From Branchiostoma floridae (Eukaryota > Chordata > Leptocardii > Amphioxiformes > Branchiostomatidae): 64,000 bases of DNA. A program made the translations under genes and the position numbers. Location of the stretch: contig NC_049984.1 of the NCBI RefSeq assembly GCF_000003815.2, forward strand, positions 8,672,459-8,736,458, given 5' to 3'. How positions within the stretch are numbered: position 1 is the first letter of the stretch; the number at the start of each line of letters is the position of its first letter. The notes below the pieces were generated by a model. It saw only the letters and a program-made list of their open reading frames with translations. It ran no database searches and was not told the origin of the DNA. Below are positions 10,935 to 21,911 of the stretch, piece after piece.

Positions 10935-13900
10935 ATGGCGCCAGGCAGCAATCCAGTGTGGGGGTACAGCCAACAGAATGGTTAGTGCAAGGAGGTTATA
11001 TAACCTCCTTGGTTAGTGTATTTTCCTTTTCTACATAGACACCACCAGTGTAAGATTTATCGTTCATGATCCGTATGCGAGTCGTGTTTTCTGCAGCCAG
11101 CTGTTAAGAGACCAGCGTGTTTGTTTTAAGTGCAGTGTCGTTTGCGTAAACGCGGCAACTGTTTTTATGACCCAGTATAAAACCAGACTGATATATGGCT
11201 ATTTCGCTGATTAGCCACAAATACTTATATATGATATGATGCCGCACAGGATTTAATTATGGAAACTCTGTGTACGAAGCAAAATTAATTGGGTCGTGCT
11301 CGGAAAAGCAACCGCGGCATCTGATTGAAAAGGGTCAAAATAACCTTGCTTGAGGACGCCCTAACAGCGCTCACCAATATGCATAGCCGGATGGTAACAC
11401 AGACAGTACGGGGCCTATGGTGGGGATGTGTTGAATATTGCTTTAACTTCCAACAATGGCAATGCTATGGTTGCGCTCACGTATTGAATTTTACCATGCC
11501 ATGGTGCGAGCGAAATCATTCCGTGCATACAATGATCCTATTTCGCACACAGCGATTGCCTCCGGAAGGCGAGAGATCTGCAAACTAATACAGAGTATTG
11601 CGTTGCCAAAATGGATGCCATGGTGTAGAGGAATGTCCCACGCTTGTCAGCAATGCACGACCGACTCACCGAACACGTTTCTCTCTGAGATAGTTGTACA
11701 AACGCGACCTGTATACGTACTTATTAAACTAGATACAATGTGCCTTAGCAATGGGGCCTCTCCTGTTTTGTGCTATGACCTATTCTACTATTGTAAAGCT
11801 GAAGTTTTCGATCGATATACGACTAAAATACATCTTTGGTGTGGTTAGGAATATGAAAATTCTTCCTATAGAACAAAGAGCGTACCTGGGCTTTAAAACA
11901 GTGCACATGGTATGTAAAAGATTGCCGCTCAATGTTTAAAGCTGGGCATGCATATGATATACTTTGCACAAACAGTCCTAGATGCCGTTACATTGATACA
12001 CAGGCACGTCCATCTGCATCGATCGTTTAACTAGTCTCTACCACACTATCCATCTCCTGTTCGTGATGCATTAAGCAATGACCTGAGACAGGGCAAACCT
12101 TAATTGGGGCTTCAGACGCCCCCCTGTGGTAGCGATCCCCCGATTTAGCACTACGTGTGAAGATTTACAAATGTCACGTTGTTAGCGGAAGTTTCCCTAC
12201 TGGGCTGTTCATCTCACCTGTCAGAAGAGAATGACGGCATGGCAATGAGCGGTTGGACCAATGTCAATGAGAGATCGAGAGTGGTTGCATTTTTTAAAGT
12301 TTTTATTCTGCATTTATACGTTTTGACGGAGATGGGCAGGGCTTTAGGATCGAACTATCAGGCACAATAACAATGTAATAAATGCTAATTTCATATTTAG
12401 AACGTACATCACATACATACAATGGGTTGTTGAGACAGTGCAATATACTTCTCATGATCCGGAAATTTGTGTTGCCCAGAAATATTAAGGATACAGGGGT
12501 ATTGTATTTCTCGTTAATGTGTCCACATAGAACGGTTTGTGATTATATCCAAATAGTATTGGAGACAATCAGTGAAAACTACGTCGAAACAATCACGATG
12601 CTTCGAATGGTGAGCGTTATTACGAGCATTGCTGAGACAGGTCAACCGATGTAAAACATATAGTATAGGTTCGTAGAATGAATTATCACAGACGGCATTT
12701 TATGATCCTATGCATACATTTACAGTCCTGCATTCTACCGACTACCAACCTATCTACATACCTGCTCTTATATATATAACACTTTATATGAAGATATAAC
12801 TTAAAACCATTTTCTACAAACCTCTTTAGAATATAGGAGCTTAGACAGCAATGGAATGCGTTTACGCAGAGACATACATACGTACATACACATATATAGA
12901 CTTGACCGAGGGCTAACATGCAGCAAGGGATAATAAATTCAGATGTTCAGACAGACCATCCCGGATATTTATCGGTTGCAGTTGCAATATTTAGCGAGGA
13001 GTATCCAACGTCTAAAAATAATTACCCTTTGCAGCATTTCTCTACGCTTGACGTCTTCAATGATACTTTTCGAGGTATTTCAAGTGTCTGATTCTTCCAG
13101 GCGATGCTATTTTTGCAATACAAATGAGACATATACATACGCCTCGACACGTCCAAGACATGTTGAAGTAAAGAAGGTCTGGTGTTCTTCTTATTAACTT
13201 ACATTGGTATCTTAGATTATGATACTATCAAAAATAACACCTTCGTACAAAACTGTATACCTGGTGGTGCAGTCGATATGATATGAGATGTATGATAGTT
13301 GTTATAATTATTAAGCAGAGCTTCGCCAGAGAGGCTCTGCTACACCAGGCTGAGGTTTTGTGGGCGTGGCCTCCAAGCAGCTGTCAGCCAATCAGAGAAT
13401 CGGCTTTACCCAACATATAGGCGATTTTCCTATTGGCGATCGACTAACAACTGGCCGGTTTAGAGGTCACGCCCACAAAAGTGAAAGCCTCAGCCCAGAT
13501 AAGGCTTAGGTCACATTTCCAAACCGGGGTCCGGCCGGGATGTTTTTAGAAACAAACAATTAATATGTATACCTAGAAATATGCACATATCATGCCCTTG
13601 AATCTTATTTTCACATTTTGTGTATTTTGATGCATTTTATATCAGTCTTTTCGCTTCCGAAAGCTGCCCGGCCGGGCCCCGTTTTGGAAATGTGACCTTA
13701 GCCTAAGGCCTACGTCCCATTTCCAAACCAGGGCCCGGCCGGACAGTTTTCGGAAAAGAAAGCATGATATCAATGCAAGACACCAAACTACACAAGACGC
13801 AAAGGGAATAGCCGAGGGCATTATGTGTGTATATTTCTACCAATACATTTTTATTTTTCGTTTCGTTTCCACAAACAGCCCGGCCGGGCCCCGGTTTCAT

Positions 13901-16900
13901 TTGGAAGGTGATGCTAGCCTTAGCAGATCATCTCTAAGGTATATTGTATTGGCAAAGCTCTGCGTAGAAGAATGCGTTATTGGGAATCACGCAGAGGTGA
14001 AAATAGCCCGAGCAGCTGCAAACGGACCCATCACTTTGACACTAGTCTCCTCACAATGCCATCTGATCATGATGACAAATCTGTGCCGAACTGTCCGCCA
14101 TGACAGGGTGGTAAGGTTACATGTAGGTTACGGCAACAATAATAATGCTTGGCTCACACAGCCCCCATCCCTGGCATATTCTGCATGCCGTCACATGGTA
14201 CATATAGCAGGCGGGCATGTTTTGAGCGTATTTAGTGGTGTTTTTGTGGAGGTCTGTAATTTCTACATATACACGTCTCCTTCTTAGCCAATATCTGTAA
14301 ATATCGCGGGCCTCCAGAAAAACGAGCAAAAACCACCACCAAATACGCTGATTGAACAGGCCCGACCGCTACATCTGATAAGTCAAATGGTGCACTGTAG
14401 CTGTCGAAATGACTTTGTATTGACCACGAGCGGTTGCGGTCGGCATACATATCAAATAGGTCTTTACTTTAGTATCCCTATGTTACATAATGGTAACAAA
14501 AGGGAAGCAATAGAGAGCGCATTTAATTTCCCCTGGCGAAGAAAAGCAGTAAATTTGACAAATCCACGGTATTTCTTTACCTTAGTCAAATAGTCATAAA
14601 CAAGTCAAGAGATAACGCAAGCATGCAAACATCGTATATTGTCACAGGCTAAAAAAAGAGCAGAATCAAATTAACAGCATTTCTAGATCTTTACCAAATA
14701 GGTTAAATAATTGGTGCCGCTTGTGTGAGGGCATGAATCTAATGGTATATTATTTTGTACGCTATAACGTTATCCAAATGTTAACACCTATCAAAGCCCT
14801 CACAAAATTTTCGATCAGTCCTCTGATCCCTGTCAAGCTGAACTGGCGTAAAGTCAATGTCATGAGACCTGTGCGGAAGCGTGACGTCAGCAACAGGTCC
14901 GGTAGTCTGTATCGGTCCCCGTCTTGGTTGAGGGATGGTCGATGTGCTGTAGTGTATATTAAGCACACAGATGAACTTTATAACTTAAAAGTCATAAAGT
15001 TTGTTATACCCACGGTGACACACACACAAGGACAACACATATACAAACTATATTCATACATGTATTTTTCTTTCCATCATTTGTTTTGGAATCCTTCCTC
15101 AACTCTCAGCCCCCGCCCTACACCTATGAACACTCCCCTTGTTAGGCATGACGTCAGGATTCGTCTCCCCGGACGCCCCTGTGTCACTATGTGCTACGTC
15201 ATGGTGCGTCATAGGGCAAAGGTTACCTGAAGGGTTTCCCGCTCTTTCGTGTTGAAATTGAAGCTTCCGTGTGAATCTTTAGTATAATTCCCTTACGTAA
15301 ACCCCATAGATGTGTTTGTGTGGTTTATAGACCTTCTCTAGACTCTCCTTCATCTGTCTGACAAGTGTGATCCCGACATCTGCTTCCATATGCTGACAAC
15401 AGACGGCATTTCGACGTGGTGAGGGTCTACGGTGTCCGCGCGTACATCGGTGAGACAGTGTTCCTGTAGCAAGTGACCTGAGTTTGACCTGTTTTGTAGT
15501 CTGATGTCCTGATGGCAAGTATAGTATCATCTCTCAATCTAGACATTCTAGCGGGCCATAGGATGACGATAACAATGATGATTGCAGTGGAATATGTGGA
15601 ATTCGTGACGTTTGTACCACATATATACAAAGCCCGAAGGTATTGCGTTTAACGGTCTACCAATATTTTTTTTTTATTCGGGCTTCCTGGAGCAGTACCA
15701 GGAGCATAGTTTGACTGAAGTTAGATCCTCTCACAGAGACCAGAATGCATGTGTCGCGAAAGGAATTCCCACCGGGTATTATGTCAAAGGTCCCCGTAAA
15801 GTCTAGATTGTTATGCAAATCGAAACAATGGTCGAGACTTCAACTTTGACATATTACCTATATTCCTGTTGCCGCACATGCGTTCTGATTCTCTGTTAGA
15901 GGGCTAATTGTTAGGGTAGGGGTGTAGGAAGTGTGAAGACTCACGGAGGTCCTTAATTAACCTCCTTGGTAGACTCGACAGAACTGTCTCTTCCTTACGA
16001 TTGAAGTAATGTTAGCCCTCTCTAGGCTTGCAGATCGAACTAGGAGTCTCCAAAAATGCTGACAAGTCGTGACAAACGCGAGATTGTTTCCCGGCGCCGG
16101 CATTGTGCAGAGTGGAATTACTCTGGCCGAGAACGCCAGACCAAAGTGAAAGTAGAGACTGAGAATGTCTCCCGGCGTTGTGCAGAGTGGAACTACTGTG
16201 GCCGAGGTGAGCAGCACACAGATTTCCGGAGTCTGAAAGTCTGTGAAAGAGCTTCACTGTGGAAAATATGTTTAAGAGCACCTTAGTAGCCCCGGCCGCC
16301 CACCTCTGTCAGAACATAGGAATGCAAAAAAAAATACCTGAATATATTTATATCTGACGGACATGCAGCCACGCTCTCATTGGTTGTACCGCTAACTACC
16401 ATTGGTAGAACTGGTAACTAATTAAGTTATTAACATGGACAGTCAGGATTAGTCTACTATTATACAATGTTCGCGTCGGTCGTGCGCTGTGGCGTGTGCC
16501 TTGACCATACCACTGGGGCTTTTACAGATTAGTCGCTAATCAATGAGTCTTGTGAACTGCGCGATCAGACATTGCACAGTGTCGTTCTAGATTAGTACCT
16601 GTCTGTCTAAAATCTAAGAATTTTGGTCCGTTTTTTACCATGTTGTTAATATTTTCACCATGCTGTATACACCTTAGGTCCGAGCACATGGCATGAGCAG
16701 TATCCGGTAGCCAAGGGACAGCGCCAGTCACCCATCGACATCGTCACAGACAAAGTCGAGTTCGACCGGACTTTGTCAGACAACCCGCTGAACATCATCT
16801 ACAGCAACAACTGTTGTCAGAGTGTCACCAACACCGGAGCATCCTTCCAAGTCGCCGTTGATGGGACAGGAACTGGTGAGTACTTTGCATTACACTCGAC

Positions 16901-19900
16901 TACGCAGAGCGTAACCCGCGGTCTTTACAATATACCTTGTGCAGGCTCTCCTGAAACCGGGCTGAAGTTTCCACGTTTGTGGGTGCGGCCTCTAACCAGC
17001 TGTCAGCCAATCAGAGAATCGACTTTACCTGAAGAAAATATCGAGGCACATCTCTGATTAGTTGGTTAGAAGCCACTCCCACAAAAGTGGAAGCCTTAGG
17101 CAGCCCAGTTTAGCAGAGCCTCCCCAAGGTGTATTGTATAGACCGCAGGCGAAGCTCCGCATAGGGGAATGAGATTCGGGTGCGATCATGATTCATTGAG
17201 TGCTCGCTGAATATCAGCGTTGTTGTTCAATTGCTCGGACGCCAGTCCTTTCGCTGATCGTCGGTCCTTATATTTTGCCCACAGAGATCAGCGGCGGTCC
17301 TTTAGACAACACTTACAAACTTGTGCAGTTCCATGCTCACTGGGGTCATGGCGGGAACGAAGGGTCAGAACACACCGTGGACGGAGTCACCTACCCTGCA
17401 GAGGTCGGTATACAAGACAAGCATGTCACTGCTACATGACGACACAATAGAGTAATGAAGAATTCAATTCAATACGCCAACTAAAAATATGGACACACAG
17501 GAATTTTCGAGTGAATCTCTCAGTCCTCTAATTGTCGATATATTGCCCCTTGTTGTGAGAAGGTTGGTGTGCCGATTGTCGAATAGTTGAATTTTCACAG
17601 CGGCGTTTTCCGACACAGCTCTACCTTTCACGCTTAGATAAAGCAATTATTTGACTTTCCAAGATTTGTCAGAGATTCCGTTTCTTGAATCCAATTCCCA
17701 GTTTTAAGTGATGATCTTTTCCAGCTTCATTTGGTTCACTGGAACACAAAGTACAAGGATGTTACGGAGGCCGTGGACAAGTCTGATGGTCTGGCCGTAA
17801 TTGGTATATTCTTTACGGTCAGTAAGGTGGTCAGTCCGTTGCGTAGTGTGTACAAAATGTTACATTTTTTATCTTTAACGCTCACACAGATTTGTACAAA
17901 CGTGATGTAACATAGATTATATGAAGCATGTTCCATTTTGAAACCTTTACAAAAAACATTCTCATTTGTTAGTCCATTTTTTAAAACTCTGGTATCATAT
18001 TCCAATTACAGAACTTTCATTGAATCATTGAAATGACAGGTTTTTGTTATCGGCAACATTTATACAGGAGGGGAAGGAGCATGCAGGATTCAAGTCAGTC
18101 TCCGACTTGTTCTCCAAAGTTCCCCGTAAGGTAAACCAACCCATTTTCCTACGCAGAGAATAGTCTGCGGCCTATATACTAATGAGATATACGCTGGAAA
18201 GGCTCTGCTAAACTGGGCTGAGGTTTTCAGAGAAAAATACATCAGCTGCGAATATGTGTATGACTTATGAGTAATATGACTTTAATGTATCATGGGAATT
18301 ATTCCAATTTTTGTGTTTAGATCTAGTGCTTTTTCACCATTACAATATATTAATGCTTTCTTGACAGACGGACAAGGTGGACATTAAGTTCAAGTTCGAC
18401 CCGGCATGTCTACTGCCAGGTAAATGTGCCCCTACAGTGTTTACCCTTTCCCAAGTCTTAAACTACGCTTCACAATACATCACATCTTACGGTTTCTAAG
18501 AGAAACAACAGTGATATTTTTTCTTACAATTGCCCTCGTTAACTGCGCGTTGGAATGTTTGAACAAAAACCTTTCGTTCTCCCACGCAGAGCCGAACCTA
18601 CTCTCCGAGCAGAGCTTTTGTTACGTTATTTTAAGCGCTTTGGTCGTTTTTTTTTGTTTATTTAACTTTGTACCGTTTTCCTTATTTGGACATGAAGAAA
18701 AGCCCGACAACACGCCTAAAACACCCAGAGCCGAACCTCTGCTTGGAGATTAAGCCGAGCCCGCAGCCAAATGTCAATCGTTCGTTTCGGGTGCGACTGT
18801 TGTTTATCAGGCGATGTTTTTTTACTTTGGGGGACGTGGCTACTAACCAGCTGTCAATGCCTAAATGTTTTCTTTGGGTAAAGCTGATTGGCTTGTGCCA
18901 AATAAGTCAAGCTCATTAGCATTCATAACCAAGACGCCCCCAAAGTAAAAAAAAAACGCCCTAGATTCGAAACCATGTGTGATTGTCGGCGTAGGAGAAT
19001 GGAGCCGTTACGTGACTATGTTACACCCATGTCTTTTACAAAAGATTGAATATATTGAGATGCAATGATAATATAAACTAGCCCGGGTACCATCGGGATA
19101 GTAGTTCGCCCCGGCGTGTATTATAAACTAACGGCGTGTATTAAAAGGACGGGAGACCTGGCGCATCCCCGTCTTGTAATTAGCCAGCGAAAGGGTATGT
19201 CACCCCGTAAGGGGCGGTATCACCCCGTCGTGTGTAAACATGTGCGAACATGTGTGATCACGTCGACCGATGATGATGATGATGATGATGATTATAAACT
19301 ATATGTAGTCGCTTCTCGCTCCGACTTTTATCATACACACCCAGGCTAATGAAAAACTACGCGTACCTTATCAAATGCATCGTGGTAATAACAATACGCT
19401 AACAAAGATGAGAATGACAAGAAGGACTCACTTGTGTTTTGTGTTGTTAACAGCTGGGCGTGACTACTGGACGTACCTCGGGTCCCTGACCACGCCTCCT
19501 CTGTTTGAAAGTGTCACCTGGATCGTCATGAAGGACCCTGTGGAGGTCTCTGCGGAACAGGTACAGTAACATGGTCTTATGTTTGTTGAAGTCTGTTCAG
19601 TCTCAAGTAGCCTGGGTACCACCCGGATAATTGTTTGCTCTTCCTATATTCGCTTCTGCCAGCAGAGAAGCGACTGTATATAGTGTATAATGAATGTCAG
19701 AGCTAGAAGTGACTGTATATAGTATATAATGAACGCCGGAGCGAACTACTTCCCGGATGGTACCAGGCTAAACAGTAAGGGTCATTGCCCAATGATCTTA
19801 TAAATCGCAAATCATACAAAGCACAATACATTTTTAGACTCATGAAATCTTGCAACATTAATACTTAAAAAACTGTAACCACACAACAAGCTTGTTTTCA

Positions 19901-20264
19901 TGTCTTGTTGGTTTGGTTCATCTGTGAAATTACTAGCCACATTTCTACGCAGAGCCTCGCGTGTGGCCTATACAGTATACATTGGGGATGCTCTTCTGAA
20001 CCTAGTAACATACCTTTCAAGCCAAGTTTGAAACTTAAGTTTTTTCGGTCTGTCAAAATTAGGGACGGGTGCAAGAGCAAGGGGTAAAAGCTATGAGTTC
20101 TGTTGGTCATCAAGTTGAGTAAATATTGCCTTTTCCCTTGTGTTTAATAGCTGGCTGCACTGAGAAGTCTACTATGGGAGACTCCTAGCGGAGAGGGCCA
20201 GATGTGCAACAACTACCGACCACCACAGCCTCTGCAAGGCAGACTGGTCAGGGCTTCGTTTTAG
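10935..20264 (+). CDS. Alpha-carbonic anhydrase copy 2 (distal first exon form)
   Basis: Coding exons are 10935-10980, 16678-16875, 17285-17403, 17725-17817, 18068-18130, 18368-18419, 19454-19560 and 20151-20264, giving 263 aa against about 260 for human CA2. Exon 1 encodes [15 protein letters not shown] and joins in phase 1 to [19 protein letters not shown], matching the canonical cytosolic start with its conserved WGY. Zinc ligands are H98, H100 and H123, with E106-equivalent in GSEHTVDG and T203 in SLTTPP. The proton-shuttle His position is Ala (NTGASF). A second possible first exon lies at 16056-16206. The frame ends ASF-TAG, but a hydrophobic tail frame continues one base out of register. 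Intron 1 is 5.7 kb and full of MITEs. Likely cytosolic in this form. Confidence 0.87.
13316..13510. mobile_element. MITE, CTCTGC/CTGAGG family
   Basis: The element carries the family marks: GGCTCTGCTA, GGCTGAGGTTT, GTGGGCGTGGCCTC, CAGCTGTCAGCCAATCAGAG and, inverted, CACGCCCACAAAAGTG with CCTCAGCC. Relatives lie at 16903, 18140, 18830, 21211, 36040, 46850, 58870 and 63198. Confidence 0.8.
13500..13925. mobile_element. Two adjacent inverted-repeat elements with GGCCCGGCCGG ends
   Basis: Element one (about 13500-13705) starts AAGGCTTAGGTCACATTTCC and ends with the complement. Element two (about 13704-13925) starts AAGGCCTACGTCCCATTTCC and ends CCCGGTTTCATTTGGAAGG. Both carry GC-rich subterminal GGCCGG blocks. 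They are head-to-tail neighbours of one family. Confidence 0.75.
14211..14364. mobile_element. Short inverted-repeat element
   Basis: The left arm GCGGGCATGTTTTGAGCGTA and the right arm (read on the minus strand) CGGGCCTGTTCAATCAGCGT pair imperfectly and continue through GTATTTAGTGGTG. It lies in intron 1 of copy 2. Confidence 0.6.
15149..15225 (+). promoter_or_regulatory. CRE/HNF4-like module upstream of the copy 2 proximal exon
   Basis: TGACGTCA (15149-15156), TACGTCA (15195-15201), GCGTCAT (15206) and AGGGCAAAGGTTA (15213-15225, an HNF4-type DR1 half pair) occur in the same order as at 1581-1658 ahead of copy 1. Paralogous conservation in noncoding DNA suggests a retained promoter about 0.8 kb upstream of the alternative exon at 16056. 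Confidence 0.5.
16056..16206 (+). other. Alternative first coding exon of carbonic anhydrase copy 2
   Basis: From ATG 16056 the frame reads 50 codons and ends CGAG|GTGAGC, phase 1, so it joins in frame to exon 2 at 16678. It closely resembles copy 1 exon 1, including the intron start: GGAACTAC-GGCCGAGGTGAGCAG. The core motif occurs twice inside it, as [11 protein letters not shown] and [11 protein letters not shown], showing an internal duplication. With this exon the protein would be 298 aa. The leader is basic but also has acidic residues, so targeting is unclear. It could be a genuine alternative start or a decaying ancestral exon. Confidence 0.6.
16903..17172. mobile_element. MITE, CTCTGC/CTGAGG family
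   Basis: The family marks are CGCAGAGC, GGGCTGAAGTTTCCAC, CAGCTGTCAGCCAATCAGAG and, inverted, CACTCCCACAAAAGTGG and AGCAGAGCCTCC. The element fills most of intron 2 of copy 2. Confidence 0.8.
18140..18235. mobile_element. Half-copy of the CTCTGC/CTGAGG MITE
   Basis: Only one arm is present, ending GCTCTGCTAAACTGGGCTGA. It lies in intron 5 of copy 2. Confidence 0.6.
18600..18750. mobile_element. Inverted-repeat element with CTCTCCGAGCAGA ends
   Basis: The left end ACTCTCCGAGCAGAG pairs with the right end CCTCTGCTTGGAGA. A relative lies at 27011-27171. Located in intron 6 of copy 2. Confidence 0.6.
18825..18962. mobile_element. Inverted-repeat element related to the CTGAGG MITE
   Basis: TTTACTTTGGGGGACGTGGC is inverted as GCCCCCAAAGTAAA, with an internal ACCAGCTGTCAATG block shared with the CTCTGC/CTGAGG family. 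Confidence 0.6.
19079..19345. mobile_element. MITE, TAGCCTGGGTACC family, with (ATG)n
   Basis: It starts TAGCCCGGGTACCATCGGGA and ends CACCCAGGCTA. An (ATG/GAT)n microsatellite sits near the right end at about 19269. Family members lie at 19609, 25748 and 26821. Confidence 0.7.
19609..19772. mobile_element. MITE, TAGCCTGGGTACC family
   Basis: TAGCCTGGGTACCACCCGGA at the left and TCCCGGATGGTACCAGGCTA at the right are inverted repeats. Tandem CGACTGTATATAGT-TATAATGAA units lie inside. It is in the last intron of copy 2. Confidence 0.85.
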
Positions 20265-20376
20265 CGAAGAAACTACTATTGAGGACATGATCCCGGCCGT
20301 GGTCTTGGGTGCCCTGGCCATCGGCATAGGCGCCATTCTAGCTTTATCCATGATTCGGACCAAACGCTGGTGCTAA
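20263..20376 (+). pseudogene. Out-of-frame hydrophobic tail segment after copy 2
   Basis: One base out of register from the copy 2 stop, a 37-codon frame runs SEETTIEDM, then IPAVVLGALAIGIGAILALS, then MIRTKRWC-stop. It aligns residue for residue with the in-frame tail of copy 3 ([16 protein letters not shown]). The stop arises in a run of four T in the last sense codons (TTTTAG). With one T fewer the tail would be in frame. It may be a recent truncation, an allele or an assembly error. Confidence 0.65.
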
Positions 20377-20379
20377 CAC

Positions 20380-21210
20380 TTTGAGAATTTCTTTAGAAAG
20401 GACGCCTTTTCGGTTTCACTTCAAGTTTCATTTATACATTTTTTGTGTTTTTTCTCACTTGTGGTTCTTATCATTTTGTGTATCTGTAAAGAATGCTTTC
20501 AAAGATGGTTGACAAATTAATTACCTGTAAAGTCTATAACGTTACACCTTCAAGCCGCTAAATGCCAAGTAATCAAACTGTGCTCTGGATATTTTAATTT
20601 TCTACAAAAGGGAAAAGGAATGAATTTACACATTCCAGTACAGTATATGACTCTGCATCATGTATATATGCAATATATTTTCCAAATTACGTTCTATTTA
20701 CTACAAAGTTTGTTTTTTTACTAGCCTAATCTTGCAAGATTTATGTGTCGGGCTCGGAGCACGAATGAGAAATACGAGTAACGTCGATGCTTAAGATGTA
20801 ATATGTGATGTATTAATAGATAACAAGACAAATGCACACTGTACTTACAGACAGATAACGTTACATCTATCCACGGGTTTGGTATAAAATCTCTGCGTGC
20901 TATTTATGTCCATAAAAATTGACAAAAGAAATCAAGATATAAAGACATGCGACCAGACAGAGTGGAGTTGTAGTTTTGAACTACAAGTTTCTGAAATACG
21001 TACAGACTCTGTAATATGACCATCTGCAATGCGAAATCAATGTGACTGCCTGTAAAGCTGTCGTGATTAAACCTTATCGAACCACCCGGGAAATGCATTT
21101 GGTGATATTTTGGTGCGAACAATGCAAATGCAACTGAATATTATGATACGATAGTGAAAATGTAGCTATGGCACAAACGCAAACCTATTGTGTTCTGCAT
21201 GCCCGTTCTT
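20380..21210. other. 3' flank of copy 2
   Basis: AT-rich sequence with no gene or clear repeat that I recognise. No canonical AATAAA stands out close to the copy 2 stop codon. Confidence 0.4.
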
Positions 21211-21350
21211 CTATGCAGAGCATTGCCTGCAGCTTATAGACATTGTTAGCCAATCAGGGAATCACCTACTAGTATTTAGGCAAAGCCGATTCTCTGATAA
21301 CTGGTTGGGGACCCACGCCCTCAAAGTGGAAACCTCAGCCAGGCTTCTAC
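21211..21350. mobile_element. MITE, CTCTGC/CTGAGG family
   Basis: The marks are CTATGCAGAGC, TTAGCCAATCAGGGAATC and, inverted, GATTCTCTGATAACTGGTTG and GTGGAAACCTCAGCC. It lies upstream of copy 3. Confidence 0.75.
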
Positions 21351-21911
21351 TAGGCTGCTGAAGAAGAGAATAGGAGAGTGCATGGAACAATGTGCACACC
21401 CGACTGCCATGGAAGACAACTTGAAACAATATAACGTTATGCACAAACCGAACGCATGATAAACAAAAGACAACGTTACAACAAAGCTTTCCTGAAAAGT
21501 CGGAGGACGTAAGAGTCGGTAAGACTAAGGGACCAGGACAAACCGCGATCAGGCGCACGACCTGTCGAAGAGAAGGCTGCGCAGAACGGACGCGCATAGA
21601 GCTCTGCGGTTCGACTGGATATTTTTAAGAATTTCATGTCGTAACAATATATAGTCAACCTGAAGAAATAAAGAAAGTTTCTATGACACTGGAAGCAGTG
21701 TCGACAAACGCTCCATAACGTTCGGAAGCTGTCGTTGTGACGACAGAAAGAAACAAAGAATTCTCGAACGCCTTGCACTGGACACTTTTTAGATTTTCAC
21801 CCAACCTTACGGGGGTTTCCGTGAATTGAGCGATCAGTATACGCCTCACGGTATCAAACTAGATTATCTCCTGCCCATAGAGAATCTTAGAAATAGGTGC
21901 TGACTGTCAAA

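Noticed and set aside
11300-13200. Several open frames of 60-130 codons between copy 1 and copy 2 exons
   Set aside because: No recognisable domain, biased composition or splice partners. They fall in intron 1 of copy 2 and are of chance length.
16960-17057. Read-through coding past exon 2 of copy 2
   Set aside because: The frame runs into a MITE. The GTGAGT donor at 16876 and the conserved phase-1 junction show it is intron.
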